DNA of 64,000 nt. Source: Glebionis coronaria (Eukaryota > Streptophyta > Magnoliopsida > Asterales > Asteraceae). Of the stretch, positions 30,309 through 42,073 are shown one piece after another (the stretch's first letter is position 1; each line of letters starts with the position of its first letter). The translations under genes and the position numbers were made by a program. The stretch lies in contig JANFOE010000053.1 of assembly GCA_025667525.1 (NCBI GenBank), positions 684,501 through 748,500 of the forward strand, in the 5' to 3' direction. The notes beneath the pieces are model-generated. The model saw only the letters and a list, made by a program, of their open reading frames with translations, did no database searches and was not told where the DNA came from.

Positions 30309-33300
30309 ATGTCTACCAATACTAATAATGTGATTAACAGCTTAGATGCTGGTAATCCATTGCATTTGCAGAATAGTGATCATACTAGTGGTTCTGTTAT
30401 TAGTTTAAAATTAACTGGTTCTAAAAATTATAGAGTGTGGGCTACTGCTATGAAAATTGCTTTGCAAGCCAGAAATAAAATAAGTTTTGTTGATGGTACA
30501 TGTGTTAGAGAGACTTATGCTAATAGTGTTCCATTATCTAATAAATGGGATAGATGTAATGCTGTTGTTTTGTCTTGGTTGTTGGGTAGCATATCTGAGG
30601 ATTTATATTTGAGTTTGGTTTATTCTGATAATGCTGCTGAGGTATGGACTGAATTGAGAGAAACATATGATAAGCTAGATGGGTCAATTTTGTTTAATTT
30701 GTTACAAAAGATTAATAGTTTTAAACAAAATGGAATGTCTGTTGCTGAATATTATCATAAATTGACTTCTTTGTGGAGAGAATTTGACATTCTAACAAAA
30801 ATTGACTCCTTGTACATGTGAGGCTAAGGATGAACTTAATAAGTATAATCAGCTTATGAAATTAATGCAGTTTTTAATCGGTCTTGATGATCTTTATCAG
30901 CCTATTAGAAGTACTTTATTAACTCAACCTGATTTGCCTGATGTTAAAGATGCTTTTGTTGTTGTTGGAAGGGAGAAGTCACATAGAGGTCTTGGTAATA
31001 ATACGGGGGTTCAAAAACCCCAGGTTAGCTCTTTTGTTGTTAGAAATGAGTCTAATGGGAGAAATTATAATAGGTCTAATAATAATGAGGCTAACAGGGG
31101 TCAAGGTAATAACAATAATTACAACTCTTTGTCTTGTAAACATTGTGGTATGAAAGGTCATACCGTTGACAGATGTTTTGAGCTTATTGGTTATCCAAAT
31201 GGTTTTAGAAGAAACAATACTAATAATAATTCTGGTAATGGAAGAAATGTTTCTAATAATTCTGGTGATTTTAATAAGAGTAATAATGTGAGTAACAATG
31301 TTGATGTGAGTAAAAGTGGTAATGGTTCTTCTGGTTTACCTTTTACTACTGATCAAATCAGTAAGATTATGAATCTTATTGGTGAGGAAAACAGTTCTGG
31401 GGTTCATGCCAATATGGCAGGTATGAGGTTTACATTCTTCAATGCTAATGTGTTTTTCAATAATCATTTTTATAAATTTTTTAACGCTAATATCAAAATG
31501 GGTGATAAAGTTTTACATTTTGGATGGATTATTGATTCAGGGGCAAACCAACATATTACTTCTTCTACTGATAATATGACTAATATTGTTGATATTTCAG
31601 ACTTAGATATTACAGTAGGACATCCTAATGGTACTATTCCTAAAATTAAATATGTTGGTAATCTTAGATTAACTAGTAATGTGGTGTTGTTTGATGTGCT
31701 GGTTATACCTGAATACACTGTTAGTTTGTTGTCTATTAATAAAATGATTAAAGATAGTAAACTTCATGTTGGTTTTAATGAGCATGATTGTGTAATTTAG
31801 GATTTGAAAAAAGAGAATATTCTGGGGACTGGTAGTAAAACTGGTGGTTTGTATGTGTTTGATGTGAATTGTGAGTTTCCTAGAATTAAAAGTAATTTCT
31901 CTGTTTTATGTTGTCATATTTCTAAGTCTGTTTGGCATAATAGACTTGGTCATCCATCTGATGAAGTTCATGTGGTTTTAAAACAACAGTTGAAATTAAG
32001 TAAACCAGGTCATTTTGAACCTTGTGAGATTTGTCATTTTGCTAAACAATCAAGAGAACCTTTTCCATTAAGTGAACATAAATCTTCTAATTTAGGAGAG
32101 TTAATTCATCTTGATGTGTGGGGCCCTATAGGGTTACTACTAGGGAAGGTTTTAGGTTTTTTCTTATAATTGTGGATGATTATAGCAGAGCTGTATGGGT
32201 TTATTTGCTAAAATCTAAAGATGAAGTTTTTAAATACTTTAAAGAATTTCATAATTTGTTACTTAATCAGTTTTCTAAGAAGATAAAGATTATAAGATTT
32301 GATAATGGGACTGAAATTTTGAATAATAATATGTCAAGTTTTTTAAGTGACCAAGGTATTAGTCATCAGACTACTTGTGCTTATACTCCTCAGCAAAATG
32401 GAATTGCTGAGAGAAAGCGTAGACACTTATTAAATGTTGCTAGATGTTTGTTGTTTCAGGGAGGTATTCCTCTTAGTTTTTGGTCTGATTGTGTTTTAAC
32501 TGCTACCTATCTGATTAACAGGCTTCCTTCTTCTGTTCTTGCTGGTCATTCTCCATTTTTTAAGTTATATGATAGGGAACCTTCCCTTTCCCATATAAGG
32601 TCTTTTGGGTGTTTGTGTTTTTCAAGTATTTTGAATAATTTTGTTAAATTCTCTTCTAAGTCTAAAAAGTTTGTTTTAATTGGTTTTTCTTCTTCTAAAA
32701 AGGCTTATAAACTGTTGAGTGTTCAAAATAGAAATGTTTTCTTTTCTAGAGATGTGAAGTTTTATGAAACAATTTTTCCTTTTAAAATGAAAAATATTGA
32801 TCAAAAACTTGAGTCTAGTGTATTTTCAAAAGTTAATAACAATTTTTTTTATTGTTTTGAGTCTGATGCCCAAGAGTCCTTAAGACACAATGATGATGGA
32901 AGGGGACCATCTGATGAGGCAGGGGAGGTAACTGTGAGTAATTCAAGTGATACTGCAGAGGAGCAGTCACATAAAGATACTCATGCTGTCTCATCAATGG
33001 ATGATAATTCTTCATCTGAGGGCAATGTCCCTTATTTTCAAAACCAGGTTCCTGTTTTTAATGACAGTATAAGAACAGATGGAGAAGGTTCTGGTAGTAA
33101 TATTAGGAAATCTGATAGAGTGTCTAAATTGCCTGAAAAACTGAATGATTTTGTGTTGGATAATAAGGTCAGATATGGTCTTAGGAGATATGCTAGTCAT
33201 ACTGTTTTGTCTCATGATAACTGTTCCTTTATAAGTAATCTGAATAAGACTGCTGAGCCTAATTGTTTTAATCAAGCTGTTAAAGATGTTAATTGGGTTC

Positions 33301-34796
33301 AAGCTATGAATAATGAGATGGATGCTTTATATTTGAATAATACTTGGATATTAACTGATTTACCTGTTAATAGAAAAGCTATTCCTTGTAAATGGGTTTA
33401 TAAGATAAAATATAAAGCTGATGGTGAGGTTGAGAGATATAAAGCCAAACTTGTTGCTAAAGGTTGTGGTCAGAAAGAAGGTGTGGATTATGATGAGATT
33501 TTTAGTCCCACTGTTAAAATGAGTACTGTAAGATGCTTTATTAACATGGCTGTTCAAAATGATTGGTGTTTATATCAAATGGATGTTAATAATGCATTCT
33601 TATATGGTGACTTAGAAGAAGAAGTATATATGTTACAACCTCCTGGATACTTTGATTCAAATGATAATAAAGTTTGAAAATTGATTAAGTCTTTATATGG
33701 TTTAAAATAAGCCCCAAGACAGTGGAATAAAAATTTAGTAGAAGTTCTACTTGAACCAGGTTTTGAACAAAGTAAAAATGATCATTCCTTATTTGTTAGA
33801 ACTGTGAATAACATTTTTATTGCTTTATTGGTTTATATGGATGACATTGTGATTACTGGTAGTGATCTTTCTGAAATTGATAAGATAAAAACTTTTCTCA
33901 ATAACAAGTTTAAAATCAAGGATCTTGGGGAGTTAAAATTCTTTTTGGGCATTGAAGTTCTGAAAATTAAGAATGGTTTGTGCTTGAATCGAAGGAAGTA
34001 TTGTATAGAATTATTACATGAGTTTAAATTATTAGCTTGTAAACCTATCTCCACACCTATGACTGAGAATGGTATTCTTGCACACAAAGAATCCGAAGGA
34101 GATAAGTATCTTAAAAATGTTAGTTCTTATCAGAAACTAGTTGGAAAACTCATATATCTATGTAATACTAGACCTGATATTTCATATTCAGTACATTGTC
34201 TTAGTCAGTATATGCATGCTCCTTTATAATCTCATTTGGATGCCGCTTTAAGAGTACTTAGGTATCTTAAAGGTGCACCAGGTGAAGGAATTGTTTATGA
34301 AAAATCTGTCTATAAAACTCTTAGTGCATATGCTGATTCAGATTGGGCTAAATGTAAGCTTACTAGGAGGTCTGTCACAGGATATTGTGTTTATATGTTT
34401 GGTGCGTTGGTGTCCTGGAAAAGTAAAAAACAAGCTACTTTGTCCAGGTCATCAGTAGAAGCTGAGTACAGGTCTATGGCATCTGTGGTTTGTGAAGTGA
34501 TGTGGCTGGTTAAGGTTTTAGCTGATCTGAATATTAGGGATGTGCTTCCTGTCAGTTTATATTGTGATAATAGTTCAGGTATACAGATTGCTGCAAATCC
34601 TGTGATGCATGAAAAAACTAAACATTTTGATTTAGATGTGCATTTAGTGAGGGAGAAAGTTGCATCAGGATTAATAAAAACTGTGAAGGTAGATTCATAC
34701 TCACAGATTGCAGATGTTTTCACAAAAGGTTTGGGAACAGTTCAGCACCAATTTTTGTGTTCCAAGCTTAGACTTAAAAATCTTTTTAAGTCATAA
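30309..34796 (+). pseudogene. copia B gag-pol polyprotein, multiply disrupted
   Basis: The start MSTNTNN at 30309 follows a long leader. Domains in order: gag (LTGSKNYRVWATAMKIAL; TPCTCEAKDELNKYNQLMKL), CCHC knuckle (CKHCGMKGHTVDRC), protease (IIDSGANQH), pre-integrase and integrase (GHPSDE, CEICHFAKQ, HLDVWGP, RFDNGTE, AERKRRH), reverse transcriptase (KWVYKIK, VYMDDI) and RNase H (YADSDWAK, VEAEYRSM, YCDNSSG). Damage: one extra A in a run at 30797-30801, a one-base shift near 32120-32126, TAG at 31798, TGA at 33675, TAA at 33708 and TAA at 34227. Several stops look like C-to-T or G-to-A changes in CAG, CAA or TGG codons, as expected from deamination of methylated DNA. The gag differs from that of copia A, so they are different lineages. 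Confidence 0.92.
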
Positions 34797-34800
34797 GCTT

Positions 34801-34809
34801 GAGGGAGGA
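34801..34809 (+). promoter_or_regulatory. Polypurine tract of copia B
   Basis: GAGGGAGGA lies directly before the TG of the 3' LTR and would prime plus-strand DNA synthesis. Confidence 0.85.
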
Positions 34810-35261
34810 TGTTGGAAGTATTAAAGACAACTTATCTACACATGGATACTTGGAGGACTGTAATGCAAATAAAGTGTGCCAGTTTTGGATACTTTTCTAT
34901 TTATAGAGGACTATATGTGACAACTTGTCAAAGACCATGGGAGCTGCTATAAAAGATGTTTACCTGCTCATTATCAAGTAATAACTTGAAAAGTCATCTC
35001 ACCTACTCTCTCAAAGTCGTTACATTTTCCATCTGGTTCTTGATCTTGTATTTGATCACGTCTTGTGATTAATAGTTTGGTTTTGATTTGTTAGAGTCTG
35101 TTCTTGTGTCTGTATTCATATCGTGTAGCATCTAGTTGGGGACTACACATTGTCTTTTGTATTCGTTTAGATAGCATCCGTTTGGAGACTATCCATAATA
35201 AAGGTTTTAAGTAAATCTGGTGTTCCTGGTGTTTTCATATAAACAAATTAACTTTTTCACA
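34810..35261 (+). repeat. 3' LTR of copia B, full length
   Basis: This 452-bp LTR starts TGTTGGAAGTATTAAAG and ends TTTTTCACA. A TATA box (TATAAAAG) is at 34948-34955. Comparison with 29391-29567 defines how much of the 5' LTR was lost. Confidence 0.88.
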
Positions 35262-35290
35262 GAATATAATTTTTCACAACTAAACCAACT

Positions 35291-35526
35291 GAGCTAGCTC
35301 AGTTGGCCACCAAGGATAACCTTGGAGAGGTATTGTTGGAGAGGTCTCAAGTTCGAGTCTCACTAACAACCTTCATGGGCCCGAATTAAATAGAAGCATG
35401 AGTGGGGTCTATCTCCTAAGGAGTGGGGTTTATCTCCTAAGGAGAAGGTTTGAGGCTTGCATACTACCCAATTGGATGTCACTTTAAACTCGAATCACTA
35501 ACTACTAACTCGCTGTTCAAAAAAAA
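35291..35526 (+). mobile_element. tRNA-derived SINE
   Basis: An A-box (TAGCTCAGTTGG, 35295-35306) and B-box (AAGTTCGAGTCTC, 35349-35361) are spaced as in a Pol III promoter. They are followed by a non-tRNA body with an internal direct repeat (GAGTGGGGTYTATCTCCTAA, twice) and a short A-run at 35519-35526. It sits about 30 bp after the copia B LTR. No clear target duplication was found. Confidence 0.65.
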
Positions 35527-35689
35527 TTTGACTATACTATGTTTTCTATTTTTTCCATTGGAGAGATACTATTGATTCAATTTCAATAAAACTAGATATA
35601 GTGGCAATATATTATAGTATTTTACTTATTTTAGTTTATTGGTGTTTTTTACAAGAAATGGTCTCAAAAATGAGATTCAAATTGGTCGA

Positions 35690-36540
35690 TTTTAACCTTA
35701 TGATGCCAAGACACGTGGCAAACTATTGTGGTCGATTTTAACCGGATAAGACCGAAACCGAATTGGTCTAAAACGTCGGACCTAGAACCGGATCGAAATT
35801 GTCTTGTCTGGGTCGGCCCGATCCAGTTTGGTCTTCAGTCTTGTTCGGTCAAACAAGACATATCGTCGAGTTCTTTGTAAGATTGAATCGGAATAGACAG
35901 ACCAAACCGTAAATCTTATTTAATAAAACGCATGGACCGAGGACCGGACCAAAATACACTTGGTCCTTTGCGATCGATAAGATTTGTTCCGGTTTTCCAG
36001 TCCAATCCAATCGATTCTCAACGTTACTTGTATTTAAACTAAAAAGAATGTCCGAACAAAACAAAATTCTAAAAGTTTGAATAATTTTGAAATGTGTTGA
36101 ATTACTTCGAAATTAGTTTGCATTAGCAAATGCTTGCAAAAATTTTATCACAATAATACAAATAGTCAATGCTAGTATGTATGTATAGTCAAGTCGAGTG
36201 CTAGTACAAAATGCATTGTTCAGTAATAATACAAAAATTAACTGCTAGTATGCATGTATACTTCAAAGCTAGTATAAAAAGTTCGATGCTAGTACAAAAA
36301 ATCAATGTTAATAAATAATATTCATGTATAGTTACCAAATAAATGCAACATCACATGCAAAAGTGATGCAACATAAAAAATGGGTTTTTAACCAATACCG
36401 GTTCGGAATTTTTTATTAATCCAGTTTGAGGAAAACCGGCTTCAGATTCTTTTTTCTAAAATCGAACTGGTTTTTTATACAACAATGTGAAGGAGGCTCT
36501 ATTTAATAACTGGACTGAACCAACTAGGTCGGGCCGGAGT
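35690..36540. repeat. ACCGG/GGTC-rich non-coding repeat
   Basis: Segments such as AACCGGATAAGACCGAAACC at the left and AACCGGCTTCAGATTC with GGGCCGGAGTG at the right flank an AT-rich core with repeated CTAGTA motifs. This resembles the composition of the MITE at 23614-24295, but termini and target duplications were not resolved. Confidence 0.4.
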
Positions 36541-37815
36541 GAAAATTGATTTTATTAAAACTCTAAAATGAGGCCGTGATTATAAAAAATCAAAAATCAA
36601 AGACATTGTTGTCACATAAGTTTTTTCTGTATAGAAAGCTTTCATAAAATAAGAAGACCGAGAATATCACTTTTTATTTTTGTTTTCATTTTTTACACTA
36701 AAATTATAATTTTATTGTCGTGGTAAAAAATTGAGGTGCGATGTTTAAATGTCTTATTGGTGTCGAATTTTTGATATTTTGATTTTGAGAGTTTTATAAA
36801 CATCTTTTTCTTAGGTAAATGGTTAATACTGGTGAAAATTTTAGAAATCTAGTGGCAAAAACTATTTACTCGAGCGTATAAAAGTTATGAATTCACTTGG
36901 TACTAGTTATTAACATGCATTTCTGGTCCTAAACATAAAGGTACATGCTAATATGCCATGGAGTAAATCGACGTGTTTTATCAGTTATTAACAGTGGTTA
37001 TGCTAGACTAAATGTTAACGAGAAGTTATGCTTTTAACTAGTTATTTTCTCATTTTGGCTCATTTACATTCCACTTGTAATAGCAATTAACTCTCATTTT
37101 GGTTCCATTTTCTAATATATTCCCCTCCCCTGTTTGGATTGTTATATGCTCATTCTCTACTTGTGTATCCCGTAACCCCTTGTTATTATAAATTTCAAAT
37201 CAGGCTGTAAGGATTTCAGTTCCAGTTGACTTCTTGAATTCCATCATTCAAACCCACATTTTGAAAAACTTCACCTCTACTCAATGACTTTAATACTTCT
37301 TGTTACTAGGATATGTAAAGGTGTAGAATGAACAGACAATACATTAAACAAATCTTGATTTCAGTTTCATCCTACTGTTGTGCTCACGAGGCCTGCTAAC
37401 TCCAGAAAGCCTTTAAACCATTCGAGATTTCCTCCATCTTTTTTATGATTCCTTTCATAAACTCTACATAATGCTTCCATTTTTGTGTCATTTGCTTCAG
37501 TGAGTGGCCTATGATTGCTTCACTTCCCGTTCTTTTTGTTTGGATAGGCCAAGGAATTATTGCGCCGCCAAAATGTATACTTTTGATGCAACTTTCATTA
37601 TTTAATTACGTGATTTAGTTTGTTGTTTTAATTAATGTGAGTTTCAATTCACTTGTCTACCTAGTTTCCAAAGTTGGTTTATGAGTTAAAATATGAGGAA
37701 ATGGTATATGCTACAAACAACATCTAACTTGGTGTAGCGACCAACAGAAGACTATCTGAGTAACTTGGTATTTAGAGGCTTTTGTTGTTCTTTTATTATT
37801 TAACGTTTAGATATA
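36541..37815. other. Intergenic DNA, nothing recognised
   Basis: No reading frame, repeat or RNA gene could be supported here. The sequence is AT-rich and unstructured. Confidence 0.45.
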
Positions 37816-37820
37816 GATCC

Positions 37821-38561
37821 TGTTAGACAGCAATATTAGGGCCCAACCCAATTGCGGGCTTAGGTCCATTAAGGTTAGGATTGCTTATTGGTAAAGCTAT
37901 GTATTAAGTATAAATACATATGCTACGTTCTGTAATTCAGGCATTCAATCAATAATACACATCTAGTATTTTACATGGTATTAGAGAATTATCATTTTAA
38001 CATGGTATCAGGAGCAGGTTAGATCCACCAACAAAATTTGTTATCCTCCGGTCATCGGTCTATATGACGATGATACGGACGGATTTTCGTTATTTCTTGT
38101 TTTATTGTGTTTTTGAATTTTGTTTATTTCTTTCAATTCATAACCCTAAACCCTAGCCGTAAAAAAATTATGTTAAGTCATTTTTTTTCTTGATCGTCTA
38201 TTGTGTTCGTTGTCGAAGATCATTGTCGTTGACAACAAAAAGTTGATAATCAAATTTCCGCTCCCTTCTAAAAGGCAAAGCAAGCCACGCAAAGGAGGAT
38301 GCCGCAAGCAATAAACAACTATGTTGCCAAAACAATTATGCTTTAGCTACAACAAACAAAAAAGAAGACGAGGAAAAGAAGCTGCTTTCCATTTTCATTC
38401 CAGTTTGTCCGTTCGCAAGGCTACCGTTCAAACTGCGGGGAGTGTTTGGGTCCATTAGGGTTATGATTGCTTATGGTTAAAGCTATGTATTTACTATAAA
38501 TACATATGTTATGTTCTGTAATTCAGGCATTCAATCAATAATACACATCTAGTATTTTATA
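37821..38561 (+). mobile_element. TRIM (terminal-repeat retrotransposon in miniature), 741 bp
   Basis: The left LTR, 37821-37975, begins TGTTAGACAG and ends TTTTACA. It is followed at once by a PBS-like TGGTATTAGAGAA, and by a second PBS-like TGGTATCAGGAGC at about 38003. The right LTR, 38443-38561, follows a purine tract (TGCGGGGAG). It shares GTCCATTAAGGTTA.., TATAAATACATATG and CAGGCATTCAATCAATAATA with the left one but has an internal deletion of about 36 bp. Target duplications GATCC flank it (37816-37820 and 38562-38566). There is no coding capacity, so it must have been mobilised by another retrotransposon. Confidence 0.88.
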
Positions 38562-38746
38562 GATCCATATAATCATAAAAAAACAATTAGGTTGTTTTCT
38601 CACGAATGCGTGGAGTAAAAAAGAGTCTGAAAAGTATCCTTAGTTGCCACTACGAAGCGCGTGTAACAATTTTGGGATTAAATTTACGGTGAAACTTCAC
38701 AATTTATATGGTAATGGAGTTGCTGTTACACTACAACAATTCTGAA

Positions 38747-39300
38747 GCCTAGGGACGACTTATTCGTCCCTAGGTAGGGCCTGTTTCGACCCTAAACTCC
38801 TAGGGACGACTAAGTCGACCCTAAGAGTTAGTGCCTAAAAACTCGTCTCTAGAATCCTAGGGACGAACACCCCTTTGTAACCTAGGGACGACTTTGTGGG
38901 TCCCACTACCCACTACGTTGAAAAATTGACAAACCTAGGGACGACTTGTCTTTGAAACCTAGGGTCGACAAAGTCGTCCCTAGGTTATTAATAAAAATAA
39001 TCTTTTTAAAATTTTTCTTAAAAATTCTTTTTTTTTTATTATTTTTAATAAAATCTTATTTATAAACATTAATAAAAACATTTTCAGAAAAAAAAATATT
39101 ATTTATTATCCTAGGGACGACTTAGTCGTCCCTAGGTTTCAATATTGCCCAGGTTTTCAAAACCTAGGGACGACTAAGTCGTCCCCAGGTTTTGACACCT
39201 GGGCAATATTGAAACCTAGGGACGACTAAGTTGTCCCTAGGATTAAAACCTGGAGAAGAATTAATATCCTAGGGACGACTAAGTCGTCCCTAGGTGTACC
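38747..39300. repeat. E2 left subterminal near-palindromes
   Basis: Eight or more copies of CCTAGGGACGACT with its inverse AGTCGTCCCTAGG occur, at about 38747, 38801, 38858, 38880, 38934, 39111, 39163, 39215 and 39272. The symmetry centre is a single T or A. They have the place and density expected for the TNPA-type binding sites of this element. Confidence 0.85.
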
Positions 39301-39618
39301 TGGGGGCTAAAAAAAAAATTGGGCTGTTTTGTAGTTTCCAGATTTTTTCCGGAACTTTTTCCGGACAAAATCCACAATTCAAAATGGCAGAATTCGACAA
39401 ATACAGAATAATAACAAATCAATAAACGTTACAATACCATATTAAGATAAATTATCCAACATCACGATACAATATTCATCAAATACACTTATTCAATCCT
39501 AAATCAAATGTTTCAAACGCTACAAGTCTCAAACTTTATTAAACATGCATAATAAGAAAAATACTACCACAACCTCTACTCCACATCCTCGTTAGGTGAA
39601 AAGTCACCTTCCTCCTCG

Positions 39619-41740
39619 TCACCCCCCAGTCACCCTCCTCGTCACCCCCTCGCCACTCCCCTCGTCATTCCCCTCGTCATTCCCCTCGTCATCGCTTGAT
39701 AAGTCGTCACCACTGTTTTGTAAATTCGTATCTCGACCCAACTCGTCAACGGACCGGTAATCATGTTGATGGGGATTTATGATTACACGAGAACCTCCGG
39801 GTATGGATTGTGAAGTAGATCCGATCTCATGAGTCGAGTGTGTGGTGGGACGATAACAATGGTTAAATGTGTTATTGTTGGTGACGAGAGCAATAGGATA
39901 AGTGCCGGTATAGGGAGGTTGGAGTGGTTGGAGATTGTCGGGCAAAGATGGTCGGTATGGGTCGATGGAAGGAGGTTGCACTGGTTGTGCCCAAGGATAG
40001 GGGGTTGGACTAAATGAGCCCAATCAGGAGCTAGGGTGGGCATAACAAAGGGTCGGGGCGGGGGTACAAAAGTAGGAGGGCTAATTGGGTGATCAGTATT
40101 TGAGTTGTAGTTCTGAAAAAACTCACCCAATTGACTCTGATATTGCGCCATATGCTGGTACGACGTCTGAGTATATTGTTGCGCCGCATCTGCCTTTAAC
40201 GCTGCCAAGTAAGCCCGTTGTTGCGCCTCCTGATTCTCTTTCCTCAGCAGCTCCATTTGTCGCTCATTTCGTTCTATCATTTCCTGAAATTCACTACGAG
40301 AGGGAACATCTGGTCGACGTGGAGCACCCCGCCTGCGATAAGTTACAACAACAATTTTTCATTATATACAACAAGACATAAATATGAACAATTGATTTAC
40401 ATTTTGTTTTATTGAGGATATATAACCTGCGAGTTATGTTATTGGCACCACCGGGTAACTTTCTGCCTTGTCCCGACACATTTTGCTTATTTTGACTTGG
40501 CATGATTTGAGCCACTATTTCTTTATCAGACATGTGCGGGACGACCTTGGCTCTCACTTGGTCACTGAGGGCTTTCATCTTTTGCTGGGAAAGAAAAAAA
40601 CGATTTAAAACAAATGAAATTAGTTACTAAGGCATGTAAAGAGTTATATATTACTTACATATCTTTCCTCGTTTTCTTTACTTTTAAACGTGCCATTACT
40701 TGAGTGCCCCTTCCTCCATGTTTCAACCAGGTCCTTGTAAACCCCTTCCTTGACTTTCTGTAAAATCTCAAATAAATTAATAACGAGCTATAATAAATAA
40801 ACAATATAAACGCTTTTAAATAAATCACAAAAATTATAAAGAGTCTTACGTATTCATTCCTTCCTCGGGCGAATGGTTTTTTGCCTTGAGTGGTCGGTAC
40901 CGTGTTTTTGGAACGATTAACAGTATTAACCTGACTTCTTGCCACCCTCTTTGGCTCTGACCACCACTCAACCAATTCAGCCCAATCACCTTCGGTTCTA
41001 TTGTCCCACACACTCGCCGGCAATACATGTTCTTGTGCCAGTGCGGGCGTCTCATATTTCGAATAAAAATCTTTCTTGATCCTGTTCTTGTATTTTCTAT
41101 ACAGCAACCTCAGTTGGAGTTCCGACGCAAGCCTAACCCGAGTCGACACCTCATACACACCTTTGTCACACACCACCTCAGTACGATCATTGTACCATGG
41201 CTGGAGGTCGAAATATGTCTACATAAAAACATATGAATTTACATAAACAAACAAATTAAACATAACACACATATCTAAATTTCGATAACAATAACAATAT
41301 AAGTAAAATAAACTATTTTGACCTCAATTGTAGGATAAATATGAGCTTTATCACAGTCTGGAATTTCGTCCCATTCGCAGTTCAGGGGAAGTGGCCGGAC
41401 TAATTCCCCCATAAGATGAGACAACAATGATGCATAATCGCCCAGAAAATGGAAGGTTTGCAGATCTTTAAATTCAAAGCCAATTGGTAAAGGTTTTTCG
41501 TTATTATTTCTGTATGCCGTCCTTAATTTTCCTAGGTTGGTCACAAAGCGTTGATTTGAACCTACAAAAGATATGTTATTTACTCGTAAAAATTCAAGTG
41601 ACATAAATTATAAATATCAGTGTTATAAAAAAATATAATGATTTCTTACGCTGACACTCGGCCGGTACAGGACGTGTGGGCCGTCTGGGTGGACTACCAC
41701 CAGCATCCCCACCGTGTGACCTAGGAGCTACACATGCCAT
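39619..41740 (-). pseudogene. TNPA-like (Transposase_24 type) protein of E2
   Basis: Exons on the minus strand: 41740-41650, 41561-41323, 41218-40850, 40757-40659, 40584-40427 and 40332-39619; all borders are GT..AG and phases agree. Exon 1 starts MACVAPRSHGGDAGG. Exon 2 has GELVRPLPLNCEWDEIP. Exon 3 carries LRLLYRKYKNRIKKDF, then WDNRTEGDWAELVEWW and NRSKNTVPTTQGKKPFA, the family signature. The last exon has a coiled-coil stretch (EMIERNERQMELLRKENQEA), a Pro/Gln-rich part and an acidic end. A frameshift near 40015-40023 breaks the last exon. The protein would bind the element ends and act with TNP2. It is the downstream gene, transcribed toward the left terminus. Confidence 0.82.
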
Positions 41741-42073
41741 CTGTAAAATAACAAGTTCATATCAGTATACACATTTTATCAATATACACATTTTAACATA
41801 TAAAAAAAATTCATTAAAAAAAATTACACAATTTAATTAACCTATTAATACTAATACACAAATTCATATCAATATACACATTTTAACATATAAAAACATT
41901 TTCATTAAAATACAAAATTACACATTTAAACAAATAAAAACAACTCATCATCATTTAAGCGTATAACAATTGTTTCATTCAAACTACAACTTAAGCATAT
42001 AACAATCGTTTACAAATAAAAAGTTACACATTAAAGCATATAACAACTGTTTCATTCAAAATACAACTTAATA

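Larger units (their letters stand above)
29391..35261 (+). mobile_element. Ty1/copia LTR retrotransposon B, 5' LTR truncated
   Basis: This is a copia-order element with PBS, gag-pol, polypurine tract and a complete 3' LTR (34810-35261). Its 5' LTR keeps only the last 177 bp (29391-29567, equivalent to 35085-35261). The flanks therefore do not form a target duplication. The shared LTR part differs at about five positions in 173 bp. Coding capacity is destroyed by at least four stops and two frameshifts. Confidence 0.92.
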
